This document shows, in pieces, positions 1 through 6,147 of a stretch of 13,299 nucleotides of DNA. Source of the DNA: Planctomycetota bacterium (GTDB lineage: Bacteria; Planctomycetota; Phycisphaerae; Phycisphaerales; UBA1924). Location of the stretch: positions 2,928-16,226 of the forward strand of contig JAFLCM010000013.1 in assembly GCA_017303565.1 (NCBI GenBank). The letters are read 5' to 3'. The translations under genes were made by a program, and so were the position numbers. The number at the start of each line of letters is the position of its first letter. Position 1 is the stretch's first letter. Under the pieces are notes generated by a model. That model saw nothing but the letters and a program-made list of their open reading frames with translations. It was not told where the DNA came from and searched no databases.

Positions 1-674
1 CCACGCTGTGTGGGGCGGTGTTCGCGGCCGAGGGCTCGCACCATGTCGCAGCCGAGTTCGGTTGCCACGCCGCGTGCGATGGCGCCCGCGTGATCGATGC
101 CCGAACCGACGCGGTGACGCCAGGACATCGGGACGGGCACGACCACGACGCGCTCGTTCGGGGCGACGGCGGCGTGTCGCCTGATCGCGCGAGCCAGTTC
201 GCGCCCCAGCGATTCTCCCAGCCAGTGGCAGCGCGTGAACTTCACCCGGGCGACCCAGGACGCGAGCGGGCCGGTGAACTCGCCGAGGCGGACGAGGCGG
301 TCCCACACGAGCGGATCGTTGCGGCAGGAGGCGCAGCCGAAGTCTCCCGCTGCGGCCTCGCCTTCCGCGAGGGTGGTGCCGCAGCGGTCGCAGAAATCCC
401 CGGGTTCGTCGGCGTGCCAGTCGGCGAGGCGGGCCATCTCGTCCAGGGGCGGCGTGGTGGGCGCGAGCCAGACGCGCTCGAACTCGCGCCACCAGGTGAC
501 CAAGCGGGGCCGGTCGGGAGGCCCATCGTTCGCGGGGCTGAGGGTTGGCGCGGGCCGCTCGGCCGCGCTCGTGGCCGACGGAATCGGCGCGGTGGTGGCC
601 GCGGGCCGCGGTGGCCAGACGAACGGTTGCTGACCGTTGGGATGCTCGCGGGGATTTTCCCGCGGGGGGCTCAC
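1..674 (-). CDS. comF: ComF family phosphoribosyltransferase-like protein, 3' end missing
   Basis: The reading frame is open from a GTG at 674 to the left edge, about 224 codons, so the C-terminus lies outside the window. Residues 95-117 hold two CxxC pairs (CDRC, then CASC), the zinc-ribbon expected near the ComF N-terminus. The ComF core follows: 'LVRLGEFTGPLASWV', 'KFTRCHWLGESLGRELA', 'VVVVPVPMSWR', 'GIDHAGAIARGVA' and a closing 'GREHRPTQR'. The PRPP-binding loop that normally follows is not in the window. ComF proteins support DNA uptake in naturally competent bacteria, but many non-competent bacteria also carry them, and the substrate here is unknown. The GTG overlaps the mcsB stop (GTGA), which fixes the start and suggests translational coupling. 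Residues 2-57 are Pro/Ala-rich low complexity, longer than usual for the family. Family assignment is firm; biological role is not. Confidence 0.88.
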   Translation of the reverse strand, partial: MSPPRENPREHPNGQQPFVWPPRPAATTAPIPSATSAAERPAPTLSPANDGPPDRPRLVTWWREFERVWLAPTTPPLDEMARLADWHADEPGDFCDRCGTTLAEGEAAAGDFGCASCRNDPLVWDRLVRLGEFTGPLASWVARVKFTRCHWLGESLGRELARAIRRHAAVAPNERVVVVPVPMSWRHRVGSGIDHAGAIARGVATELGCDMVRALGREHRPTQR

Positions 675-1816
675 GCCGAGAACGCCTCGCGGAGCACGCG
701 GGCGCGTTCGACGCGGCGTTCGGCCTGGTCCAGCTCCTTCCGGGCCAGACGCTGGAGGTGTGCCGGCTGGGTCTGGAGCATCAGTTCGTGGACGCGGGCA
801 AGGTTCATGCGCGGGAAGAAGCCGAGGCAGACGCCGAGGCGGACCATGCTGAGGGCCTGCATGGCCTCATCGGACTTCATGAGGCGGGCGTTCGAGAGCG
901 CGCCGACGGCGCGGAAGAGCTGATCCTCGAGGTAGAGGCGGCGCTTCTCCATGAGCGTGCGGCGTGCGACGCGCTCGTACTCGATCACGCGGGGGATGAC
1001 CTCGCGCTCGAACGCGGCGAGAATGTCCTTCTCGCACTTGCCCAGCGTGGTCTGGTTGGAGACCTGGAAGAGGTCGCCGATGGCTTCGGAGCCTTCGCCG
1101 TAGAAGCCGCGGATGGCGAGGTTCATGGCGCCGGCGGCGCGCTTGACCTTTTCGATCTCGCCCGTGAGTTTCAGGCCCGGGAGGTGCAGCATGACGCTGA
1201 CGCGGATGCCGGTGCCCACGTTGGTGGGGCAGGCGGTCAGGTAGCCCCAGCGAGAACTGAAGGCGTAGTCCGCGCGTGCCTCGACGGCGTCGTCGACCTG
1301 CGAGGACTGGGCGAAGGCGTGCTCGAGGGCGAGGCCGGCGCGGATGACCTGGATGCGGAGGTGGTCCTCCTCGTTGACCATGATCGAGAGGCGCTCGTCG
1401 GGGACGCTGATGGCGACGCCGCGGGGCTCGCTGCCCTTGGCGTGCTGCTGGGAGATGAGGTGTCGCTCGACGAGGACCTGGCGTTCGATCTCGGGGGTGT
1501 CGTTGAGGTCGATCCAGATGACGCCGCCGGCGTGCCAGACTTCACCGCTCAGGGCGTGGGCCTTGGCGGCGCGGGCGATCTGGGAGCGTTCTTCCTTGGT
1601 GCAGCGGGCCACGAAGCGGAATCCGGCGAAGTTGCGGGCGAGGCGCACGCGGGAGGACAGCACGACGTCGCTGGAAGGCCCGTCGCCCTTGAGCCACTCG
1701 GCGCCGCCGGCGTTCCAGAGCGTGGGCTCCCCGGCGCCGGTGACTCGGCGGCTGGCGCGGCCTTCTCCCCCTTCGGGGCGGGGGTCGCCGGGGTCTTGGG
1801 GCGCGCGGCCTTTCAC
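671..1816 (-). CDS. mcsB: McsB protein arginine kinase
   Basis: This 381-residue ATP:guanido phosphotransferase family protein should phosphorylate arginines on proteins, marking them for Clp proteolysis as in Bacillus. Visible hallmarks are 'SSDVVLSSRVRLARN' (residues 48-62), the catalytic-loop NEEDH (148-152), 'CPTNVGTG' (197-204) followed by 'SVMLHLPGL', and 'RGFYGEGSEAIGDLFQVSNQ' (236-255). The C-terminal half has 'LMLQTQPAHLQ', which is McsB-like and not creatine-kinase-like. The start is GTG at 1816, overlapping the mcsA stop in GTGA; I see no later ATG, GTG or TTG before the conserved block. About 45 residues precede the first conserved block, longer than I recall for Firmicute McsB. 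The motif I align with the allosteric RDXXRA reads RRVERA (367-372), so the acidic residue is replaced. It lies between mcsA and comF in a probable operon. Cytoplasmic. Confidence 0.95.
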   Translation of the reverse strand: MKGRAPQDPGDPRPEGGEGRASRRVTGAGEPTLWNAGGAEWLKGDGPSSDVVLSSRVRLARNFAGFRFVARCTKEERSQIARAAKAHALSGEVWHAGGVIWIDLNDTPEIERQVLVERHLISQQHAKGSEPRGVAISVPDERLSIMVNEEDHLRIQVIRAGLALEHAFAQSSQVDDAVEARADYAFSSRWGYLTACPTNVGTGIRVSVMLHLPGLKLTGEIEKVKRAAGAMNLAIRGFYGEGSEAIGDLFQVSNQTTLGKCEKDILAAFEREVIPRVIEYERVARRTLMEKRRLYLEDQLFRAVGALSNARLMKSDEAMQALSMVRLGVCLGFFPRMNLARVHELMLQTQPAHLQRLARKELDQAERRVERARVLREAFSA

Positions 1817-2415
1817 GGGGCCTTCTCCTCGCCTTGCGCCGGGTCACGCTTGGGGCGCGAGGCCTTTGCGGCCCCTTTGGCGGGGGATTTCTCGGGCGGA
1901 TTCTCGCTCGTCGCTCGCGGTGCCGGCTCGGTCACTCGGGAGAGTTCATCGCGGATGACGGCGGCGCGCTCGTACTGCTCGCTGGCGACGGCCTCGGAGA
2001 GTTGCTGGCGCAGGAGCGTCATGCGCTGGCGCATGGCCTCTGAGAACTCGGCCTTGGCGGGGGTCTTGCCGCAGTGGTGCGTGGCACCCTGATGGGCACG
2101 CTCGATCAGGGGGCCGATCTGTTGCTCGAAACTGGCGTAGCACGAAGGGCAACCCAGGAGGCCTTTCTGGCGGAACTCCGCGAAGGTCAGTCCGCAGCCC
2201 TCGCAGGCGTTGGAGACGGCGCGGGGTCCGGCGGCGGCGGCGTGCTGGGTCACGAAAGTGGTGACCAGTTTCTCGAGGCTGATGGCGGCGTTGATGGCGA
2301 TGCCGGCGCTGCGGGCGCACGACTCGCAAAGATGGTGTTCGACCTTCTCGCCGCTCTTGAGGGTCACCTCGTGAACGGTCGCGTCCGCTGCGCAGCGATC
2401 GCACTTGATCTTCAT
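1813..2415 (-). CDS. mcsA: McsA, zinc-binding UVR-domain activator of McsB
   Basis: This 200-residue protein carries four CxxC pairs: C5/C8 (CDRC), C30/C33 (CESC), C71/C74 (CEGC) and C89/C92 (CPSC). The last two sit in the typical 'LTFAEFRQKGLLGCPSCYASF' block. A UVR motif follows at roughly 130-165 ('LRQQLSEAVASEQYERAAVIRDEL'), then a charged Pro/Lys/Glu tail. This architecture is McsA, the partner that binds zinc and activates the McsB kinase. I chose the ATG at 2415 because 'MKIKCDRC' is the conserved N-terminus; the frame is open further upstream but that part has no family similarity. The gene stops inside the mcsB start (GTGA) and begins 52 bp after the hemW stop. No clear Shine-Dalgarno precedes it. 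Instead a TAGGCT hexamer and an inverted repeat lie immediately upstream. The tail after about residue 165 looks disordered. Confidence 0.93.
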   Translation of the reverse strand: MKIKCDRCAADATVHEVTLKSGEKVEHHLCESCARSAGIAINAAISLEKLVTTFVTQHAAAAGPRAVSNACEGCGLTFAEFRQKGLLGCPSCYASFEQQIGPLIERAHQGATHHCGKTPAKAEFSEAMRQRMTLLRQQLSEAVASEQYERAAVIRDELSRVTEPAPRATSENPPEKSPAKGAAKASRPKRDPAQGEEKAP

Positions 2416-2416
2416 G

Positions 2417-2450
2417 GCAGACCAAAGCCTATGCGCGTCCGCGGGTCTGC
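2417..2450 (-). promoter_or_regulatory. Inverted repeat abutting the mcsA start
   Basis: GCAGACC at 2417-2423 and GGTCTGC at 2444-2450 are perfect 7-bp complements around a 20-nt loop. Read as mcsA mRNA, the 3' arm ends one base before the ATG, so the ribosome-entry region would be paired. It could be a translational switch, a weak terminator for hemW, or chance in GC-rich DNA. Confidence 0.35.
2426..2431 (-). promoter_or_regulatory. Candidate -10 hexamer (TAGGCT) before mcsA
   Basis: TAGGCT fits TAnnnT and lies 10 nt before the mcsA ATG. It would give an almost leaderless transcript and let mcsA-mcsB-comF be made without hemW. I see no good -35. It lies inside the loop of the inverted repeat at 2417-2450. 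Confidence 0.25.
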
Positions 2451-2467
2451 ATCCGGCGTCGGAGCAC

Positions 2468-3754
2468 CTAGGCCCGCAGCCCGGCCATGAGTTCCGCCGC
2501 GATCGAATCGCCCACCAGGACGCCCACCTCGGTGAGTGTCCAGCGTCCGCCGGCTTCCATGAGCAGCCCCTTCCTCGCAACGCGGTCGGCGGCGTCGCGC
2601 AGGCCCCTCGCCACGCCGAGCGCTTCCGCGTCCGAGAGCGCCGAGGCCGCGTCCACCCCTTCGATGAGGCGGAGGCCCGTCATCAGGCGTTCCGACAGGG
2701 CCCGGCGCGGTTCCGGGGGCTCGATGTCCGTCACGGGCGCCAGCCCGCCGTTCGCCTCGACGTGCCGCATCCACTCGCCGAGGCTGCCGGCGTTCTTCCA
2801 GCGCCAGCCGGCCGCGTGGGCCGAGGCGCTGGGGCCTGCGGCGAGCCAGGGCTCCTGACGCCAGTAGGCCAGGTTGTGGCGGCAGCGGGCGGCCCCTCCC
2901 CGGGCGAAGTTGCTGACCTCGTACGCCTCGAAACCGTGGTCGGCGAGGCGCGAGCGGGTGAGGCGGAACATCGCGGCCTCGTCGTCCTCGGGCACCGGCG
3001 CGAACTCGCCCTTTTCGAGGCGGCGCGTCATCGCGGTGTTGGGCTCGTACGTCAGGTTGTAGCAGGAGAGGTGCTCCAGCCCGGGGGCCGCGTCAGCGAT
3101 CTCAATCGCCCGGGACAGGTCCATGTCCCAGTCCTCCACGCGCTGGCCGGGCACGGCGAAGATCATGTCGATCGAGCGGCGCTGGATGCCGGCGTCCGCG
3201 GCCATCCGGACCGCCCGGGCCACGTTGGCGGGGTCGTGCCAGCGCTCCAGGGCCTTGAGATTCGCGGGGTCGAAACTCTGCGCCCCGATGCTGACGCGTG
3301 TCACGCCGCCGCCCTTCAGGGTCCGCATGAGTTCGGGGGTGACGGTTTCCGGGTTGCACTCGACGGTGAACTCGTCGGCGGGCATGTCGAAGTGGGTGTG
3401 CAGGGCTTCGAGGAGGCGTTCCCACAGGTCAACCCGGAGCAGGCTGGGGGTTCCGCCGCCGATGAAGACGGTTCGCAGGCCTCCGAAGGCCCGCCCCCGC
3501 GAGAGCGGCCCCAAGAGGGCCAGTTCTTTCCTGAGCGCGGCGACGAAGGCGTCCTGCTGGTTGGCCTTGTCCACGAAGGAGTAGAAATCGCAGTAGTGGC
3601 ACTTGTGGAAGCAGAACGGGACGTGGACGTAGAGGGAAGCGGGCGCGGCGGGCGTGCCCGCGACGCCCTCCAGGGCGCGCAGCACCGGAGACGCCTCGAA
3701 GCGGCGTTGCCCCCCTAAACTGATGTCGGTACTCTGTTTGGGCACGCGGATCAA
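2468..3754 (-). CDS. hemW: HemW-like radical SAM heme chaperone
   Basis: This protein, up to 428 residues, has the radical SAM cluster motif CFHKCHYCDF, with cysteines at 48, 52 and 55 counting from the TTG at 3754. Further matches are 'FIGGGTPSLL' (97-106), 'VECNPETVTPE' (131-141), 'RVSIGAQSFD' (153-162), 'DMIFAVPGQ' (196-204), 'YNLTYEPNT' (232-240) and 'YEVSNFAR...CRHNLAYW', then a HemW-type C-terminal domain. Phenylalanine follows CxxCD, where true HemN oxygen-independent coproporphyrinogen oxidases have a further cysteine. This therefore points to HemW, which binds and delivers heme, rather than to HemN. The start is uncertain: TTG at 3754, GTG at 3745, or GTG at 3685. The last has GAGG 8 nt upstream, and conserved sequence begins only near residue 39. 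It is probably the first gene of the leftward run, diverging from the FHA gene. Confidence 0.9.
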   Translation of the reverse strand: MIRVPKQSTDISLGGQRRFEASPVLRALEGVAGTPAAPASLYVHVPFCFHKCHYCDFYSFVDKANQQDAFVAALRKELALLGPLSRGRAFGGLRTVFIGGGTPSLLRVDLWERLLEALHTHFDMPADEFTVECNPETVTPELMRTLKGGGVTRVSIGAQSFDPANLKALERWHDPANVARAVRMAADAGIQRRSIDMIFAVPGQRVEDWDMDLSRAIEIADAAPGLEHLSCYNLTYEPNTAMTRRLEKGEFAPVPEDDEAAMFRLTRSRLADHGFEAYEVSNFARGGAARCRHNLAYWRQEPWLAAGPSASAHAAGWRWKNAGSLGEWMRHVEANGGLAPVTDIEPPEPRRALSERLMTGLRLIEGVDAASALSDAEALGVARGLRDAADRVARKGLLMEAGGRWTLTEVGVLVGDSIAAELMAGLRA

Positions 3755-3759
3755 CGGTA
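3754..3759 (-). promoter_or_regulatory. Candidate -10 hexamer (CTACCGT) for hemW
   Basis: TACCGT, within CTACCGT, overlaps the TTG at 3754 and lies 8 nt before the GTG at 3745. If it is a real -10, translation must begin at GTG 3745 or further in, not at the TTG. The motif matches the CTACCnT found in other intergenic regions of this window. Confidence 0.3.
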
Positions 3760-3772
3760 GACCGCGCGCCCT

Positions 3773-3801
3773 GTTCGAGTCGGGAACCGCACGGTTCGAG
3801 T
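3773..3801. promoter_or_regulatory. Repeats in the hemW/FHA divergent region
   Basis: GTTCGAGT occurs at 3773-3780 and again at 3794-3801, exactly 21 bp apart, or two helical turns. A dyad, GAACCG-CA-CGGTTC, lies at 3784-3797 and overlaps the second copy. The whole 69-bp space between the divergent genes is mostly occupied by these repeats, which suits an operator controlling one or both genes. No known regulator site is recognised. Confidence 0.35.
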
Positions 3802-3823
3802 TTCTTCCCCCCGAGCGTGCCGC

Positions 3824-4351
3824 ATGAATGTGACCCTCGTCGTCTTCGCGCCCAACGGCAAGTCACGCACCATCCCGCTCAAGCCGGGCAAGTACATTCT
3901 CGGGCGTCACGAGAGCGCCACGCTGCGGATCCCGCATCCGCAGGTCTCTCGTCAGCACTGCGAGATCGCGGTCGAGGCCTCCGGCGTCACGGTCCGCGAC
4001 CTCAAGAGCAGCAACGGGACGCTCATCAACATGGTCAAGGCGTCGTCCGCGGCCCTTGAGCCGGGCGACATGATCGGCGTCGGCCCGTTCACGATCGGGG
4101 TTCAGATCAACGGCGTGCCGGCGAACATCAGCCCCCCCGCCGCGCCCGCCGCCAAGCCAGCGCCCGATGCGCTGGCCGAGACGCCGCCCGCCGGCAACCC
4201 GGCCATCAAGAGCGCCGAGCCCGACGACCCCGAGCGCACGGTGACCAAGGCGCCGGTGCCGTCGATCAAGGGAAGCCTGTCGTCGGACGACTCGAGCGTG
4301 TTCGATTTCGACTTCGATTTCGAGGACGACAACAAGGCGGGGAAGAAGTAG
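3824..4351 (+). CDS. FHA-domain protein with acidic FD-repeat tail
   Basis: This 175-residue protein has a forkhead-associated domain at about residues 1-97, the fold that binds phosphothreonine peptides. Key elements are LGRH (26-29), VSRQHCEI (41-48) and LKSSNGTLIN (60-69), so the Arg, Ser, His and Asn-Gly contacts are all present. A Pro/Ala linker (about 104-150) follows, with 'PERTVTKAP' (136-144), a possible kinase target. The end is highly acidic, 'SSDDSSVFDFDFDFEDD' (153-169), then a basic 'NKAGKK'. There is no signal peptide or membrane segment, so it should be cytoplasmic. FHA proteins usually act with Ser/Thr kinases, but none lies nearby. It diverges from hemW and converges on the zinc-ribbon gene 30 bp downstream. 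No good Shine-Dalgarno precedes the ATG. The specific function is unknown. Confidence 0.9.
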   Translation: MNVTLVVFAPNGKSRTIPLKPGKYILGRHESATLRIPHPQVSRQHCEIAVEASGVTVRDLKSSNGTLINMVKASSAALEPGDMIGVGPFTIGVQINGVPANISPPAAPAAKPAPDALAETPPAGNPAIKSAEPDDPERTVTKAPVPSIKGSLSSDDSSVFDFDFDFEDDNKAGKK

Positions 4352-4381
4352 CGGCGCCGCCGGGCAAGCGCCAGGACGCGA

Positions 4382-4579
4382 TCAGGCGGCCTTCTTTTCC
4401 TTGCCCGCGCCGTCGGCGTTCTGCGCCTGGGCGTTGGGGGCGGGGGCCTTCTTGTCGGGAATGCGGATGCTCGTGCCGCACTGCTTGCAGCGGACCATCC
4501 GCCCGCGCGCGGCTTCCGGAACCGCCAGCACAGCGCGGCAGCGCAGGTTCGGGCACATGATCCGTACGGTCTCCGCCAT
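4382..4579 (-). CDS. Small MJ0042-type zinc-ribbon protein
   Basis: This 65-residue protein carries a zinc ribbon: CPNLRC (residues 9-14), then 'AVLAVPEAARGRMVRCKQCGTSIRIP'. It resembles the MJ0042 type, where the sequence between the cysteine pairs ends 'G+xVRCxxCG' and is followed by 'xRxP'. The first pair is spaced CxxxxC instead of the usual CxxC. The rest is a polar, Ala/Lys-rich tail with no fold visible. I chose the ATG at 4579 rather than 4621 because AAGGGAG lies just upstream and the conserved part begins within ten residues. Such domains are frequent in planctomycetes, often at the N-termini of larger proteins; here it stands alone. It is divergent from purA. Role unknown, perhaps nucleic-acid or protein binding. 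Confidence 0.8.
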   Translation of the reverse strand: MAETVRIMCPNLRCRAVLAVPEAARGRMVRCKQCGTSIRIPDKKAPAPNAQAQNADGAGKEKKAA

Positions 4580-4628
4580 CGCACTCCCTTTCGGGGATTG
4601 CCCCCGATCTCTCCATCTCATCGTGCCG

Positions 4629-4670
4629 CCCGGCGGGCCGCTTGACCCGGTGATCCAATCACCCGCCGGG
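4629..4670. repeat. Nested inverted repeats upstream of purA
   Basis: CCCGGCGGG (4629-4637) and CCCGCCGGG (4662-4670) are perfect 9-bp complements. Between them is a shorter perfect dyad, GGTGAT-CCA-ATCACC (4649-4663), overlapping the right arm by two bases. The two hairpins would be mutually exclusive. They lie in the 153-bp divergent space between the zinc-ribbon gene and purA, and could be an operator or chance in GC-rich DNA. Confidence 0.3.
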
Positions 4671-4685
4671 CTGGGTCCTTTGCCC

Positions 4686-4691
4686 TACCAT
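4686..4691 (+). promoter_or_regulatory. Candidate -10 hexamer (CTACCAT) for purA
   Basis: TACCAT, within CTACCAT, lies 41 nt before the purA ATG, giving a leader of roughly 35 nt. It matches the intergenic CTACCnT motif seen elsewhere in the window. No convincing -35 is seen at 16-18 nt upstream. Confidence 0.3.
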
Positions 4692-4732
4692 CCCCTCCGC
4701 CCATCCGCCCGAAAACGTCCGAGAACGCCGCC

Positions 4733-6064
4733 ATGACCAGCCCCGCCCACCACGCCAACCCCACTCCGCGCTGCACCGCCGTCGTCGGCCTGCAATGGGG
4801 CGACGAGGGCAAGGGCAAGGTCATCGACCTGATCACCCCCGCGTTCGACGCGGTGGTGCGCTACAACGGCGGGGCCAACGCCGGGCACTCGGTGGTCATC
4901 AACGGGCAGCGCCACGCTTTGCACCTGATCCCCTCGGGCGTCTTTCACCCCGGGAAGCGGGCGGTGATCGCCAACGGCGTGGTGGTCGACCCCGATGCGC
5001 TCCTGAAGGAACTCGACGCGCTCACGGCCAAGGGCATCGACCTTTCCGGGATCCGACTCAGCGACCGCGCCCACGTGGTGCTGCCCTGGCACAAGGCGGA
5101 GGACGAGGCCCGCGAGACGCTCTTGGCCGGCGGCCCCTCGGGGCTGTCGATCGGCACCACCAAGCGCGGCATCGGGCCCGCCTACTCGGACAAGGCCGCT
5201 CGCTCCACCAGCGTCCGCGTCGGCGACCTCCTACGCCCGGAGATCCTGCGCGAGAAGGTCCATACCGCGTGGCGCTTCAAGGGGCCGGCGCTGAACGCCC
5301 TCGGAGCCGATACCCAAGCGATCGATCCCGACGGCGTGTGCGAGCGTGCCCTCGCCGCGGGCAAGCGCCTGGCCCCGATGATCACCGACACGGTGTACGA
5401 GCTCCACGACCTGTTGCGCTCGGGGCGTTCGCTGCTCTTTGAGGGCGCCAACGCCACGCTGCTGGATGTGGACCACGGGACGTACCCGTACGTCACCAGC
5501 AGCAACTGCTCGGTGCTGGGGATTCCCGCGGGCACCGGCGTGCCGGGGAAGCACGTTTCCGACGTCATCGGGATCATGAAGGCCTACAGCACCCGCGTGG
5601 GCTCCGGGCCGTTCCCCAGCGAACTGCTCGACGACACCGCGAACTCGATCCGCGAACGCGGGCGCGAGTACGGCACCACGACGGGCCGCCCGCGCCGCTG
5701 CGGCTGGCTCGACCTGGTCGCGGTCCGCTACGCCGCCATGATCAACGGGGCCTCGCGCCTGGCGATCATGCTGCTGGACGTGTTGGCGGGCTTCGAGACG
5801 GTCAAGGTGTGCGTGGGCTACGACATCGACGGCAAGCGGACCGACCGCTTCACGCCCGACGCAGCCTCGCTCGCGGGGGCCCGCCCGGTGTACGAATCGC
5901 TGCCTGGGTTCCCCGAAATCTCTGGCGTCCGCGACCGAGCCGACCTGCCCCGCAATGCCCAGCGCTACGTCGAGTTCATCGAGCGGTACGTGGGCGTGCC
6001 GGTCGACATCATCAGCGTCGGCCCGGATCGGGTGCAGACGATGGTGTCGCACGCGCGGCATTGA
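4733..6064 (+). CDS. purA: Adenylosuccinate synthetase
   Basis: This 443-residue enzyme joins IMP and aspartate using GTP, the first committed step from IMP to AMP. Length is normal for bacterial PurA. Motifs in order: QWGDEGKGK (21-29) with the catalytic Asp at 24, NAGHS (49-53) with the catalytic His at 52, 'SIGTTKRGIGPAYSDKAAR' (139-157), 'FEGANATLLDVDHGTYPYVTSS' (from 236), 'STRVGSGPFPSE' (286-297), 'GTTTGRPRRCGWLD' (314-327) and 'SVGPDR' (428-433). All expected catalytic and nucleotide-binding elements are present, so the enzyme should be active in the cytoplasm. The ATG at 4733 gives a short 16-residue lead before the first beta-strand. The Shine-Dalgarno is weak at best (GAGAA about 8 nt upstream). 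It stands alone, divergent from the zinc-ribbon gene and convergent with trxB. Confidence 0.98.
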   Translation: MTSPAHHANPTPRCTAVVGLQWGDEGKGKVIDLITPAFDAVVRYNGGANAGHSVVINGQRHALHLIPSGVFHPGKRAVIANGVVVDPDALLKELDALTAKGIDLSGIRLSDRAHVVLPWHKAEDEARETLLAGGPSGLSIGTTKRGIGPAYSDKAARSTSVRVGDLLRPEILREKVHTAWRFKGPALNALGADTQAIDPDGVCERALAAGKRLAPMITDTVYELHDLLRSGRSLLFEGANATLLDVDHGTYPYVTSSNCSVLGIPAGTGVPGKHVSDVIGIMKAYSTRVGSGPFPSELLDDTANSIRERGREYGTTTGRPRRCGWLDLVAVRYAAMINGASRLAIMLLDVLAGFETVKVCVGYDIDGKRTDRFTPDAASLAGARPVYESLPGFPEISGVRDRADLPRNAQRYVEFIERYVGVPVDIISVGPDRVQTMVSHARH

Positions 6065-6101
6065 CGCGTCCCGCAGGAGATCGGTGTGTGCGAGGCTTTC
6101 G

Positions 6102-6120
6102 CCCGCCGGGGACCGGCGGG
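6102..6120. terminator. Hairpin between convergent purA and trxB
   Basis: CCCGCCGG-GGA-CCGGCGGG is a perfect 8-bp stem with a 3-nt loop in the 83-bp space between the two stop codons. It would work in both directions. No T-tract follows on either strand, so it is not a classical intrinsic terminator, but position and stability fit transcript-end protection. Confidence 0.4.
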
Positions 6121-6147
6121 GTACCCGGATGCGGGCGTCCGCGAGAC

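Noticed and set aside
545..2092. Long plus-strand open frame of 515 codons
   Set aside because: It is antisense to mcsB and mcsA, which have clear family motifs. The translation is Ala/Gly/Glu/Asp-rich with no domain, as expected from GC-rich shadow frames.
2468..3754. HemN oxygen-independent coproporphyrinogen III oxidase
   Set aside because: After the CxxxCxxC motif the sequence reads DF, as in HemW, not the extra cysteine of HemN.
3784..3801. TTCGAG within GGTTCGAGT, resembling a tRNA T-loop
   Set aside because: The flanking bases do not form a T-stem, and no acceptor, D or anticodon arms are present around it.
4351..4360. GCGGCGCCGC palindrome after the FHA gene as a terminator
   Set aside because: It has no loop and no T-tract; a 10-bp palindrome is easily met by chance at this GC content.
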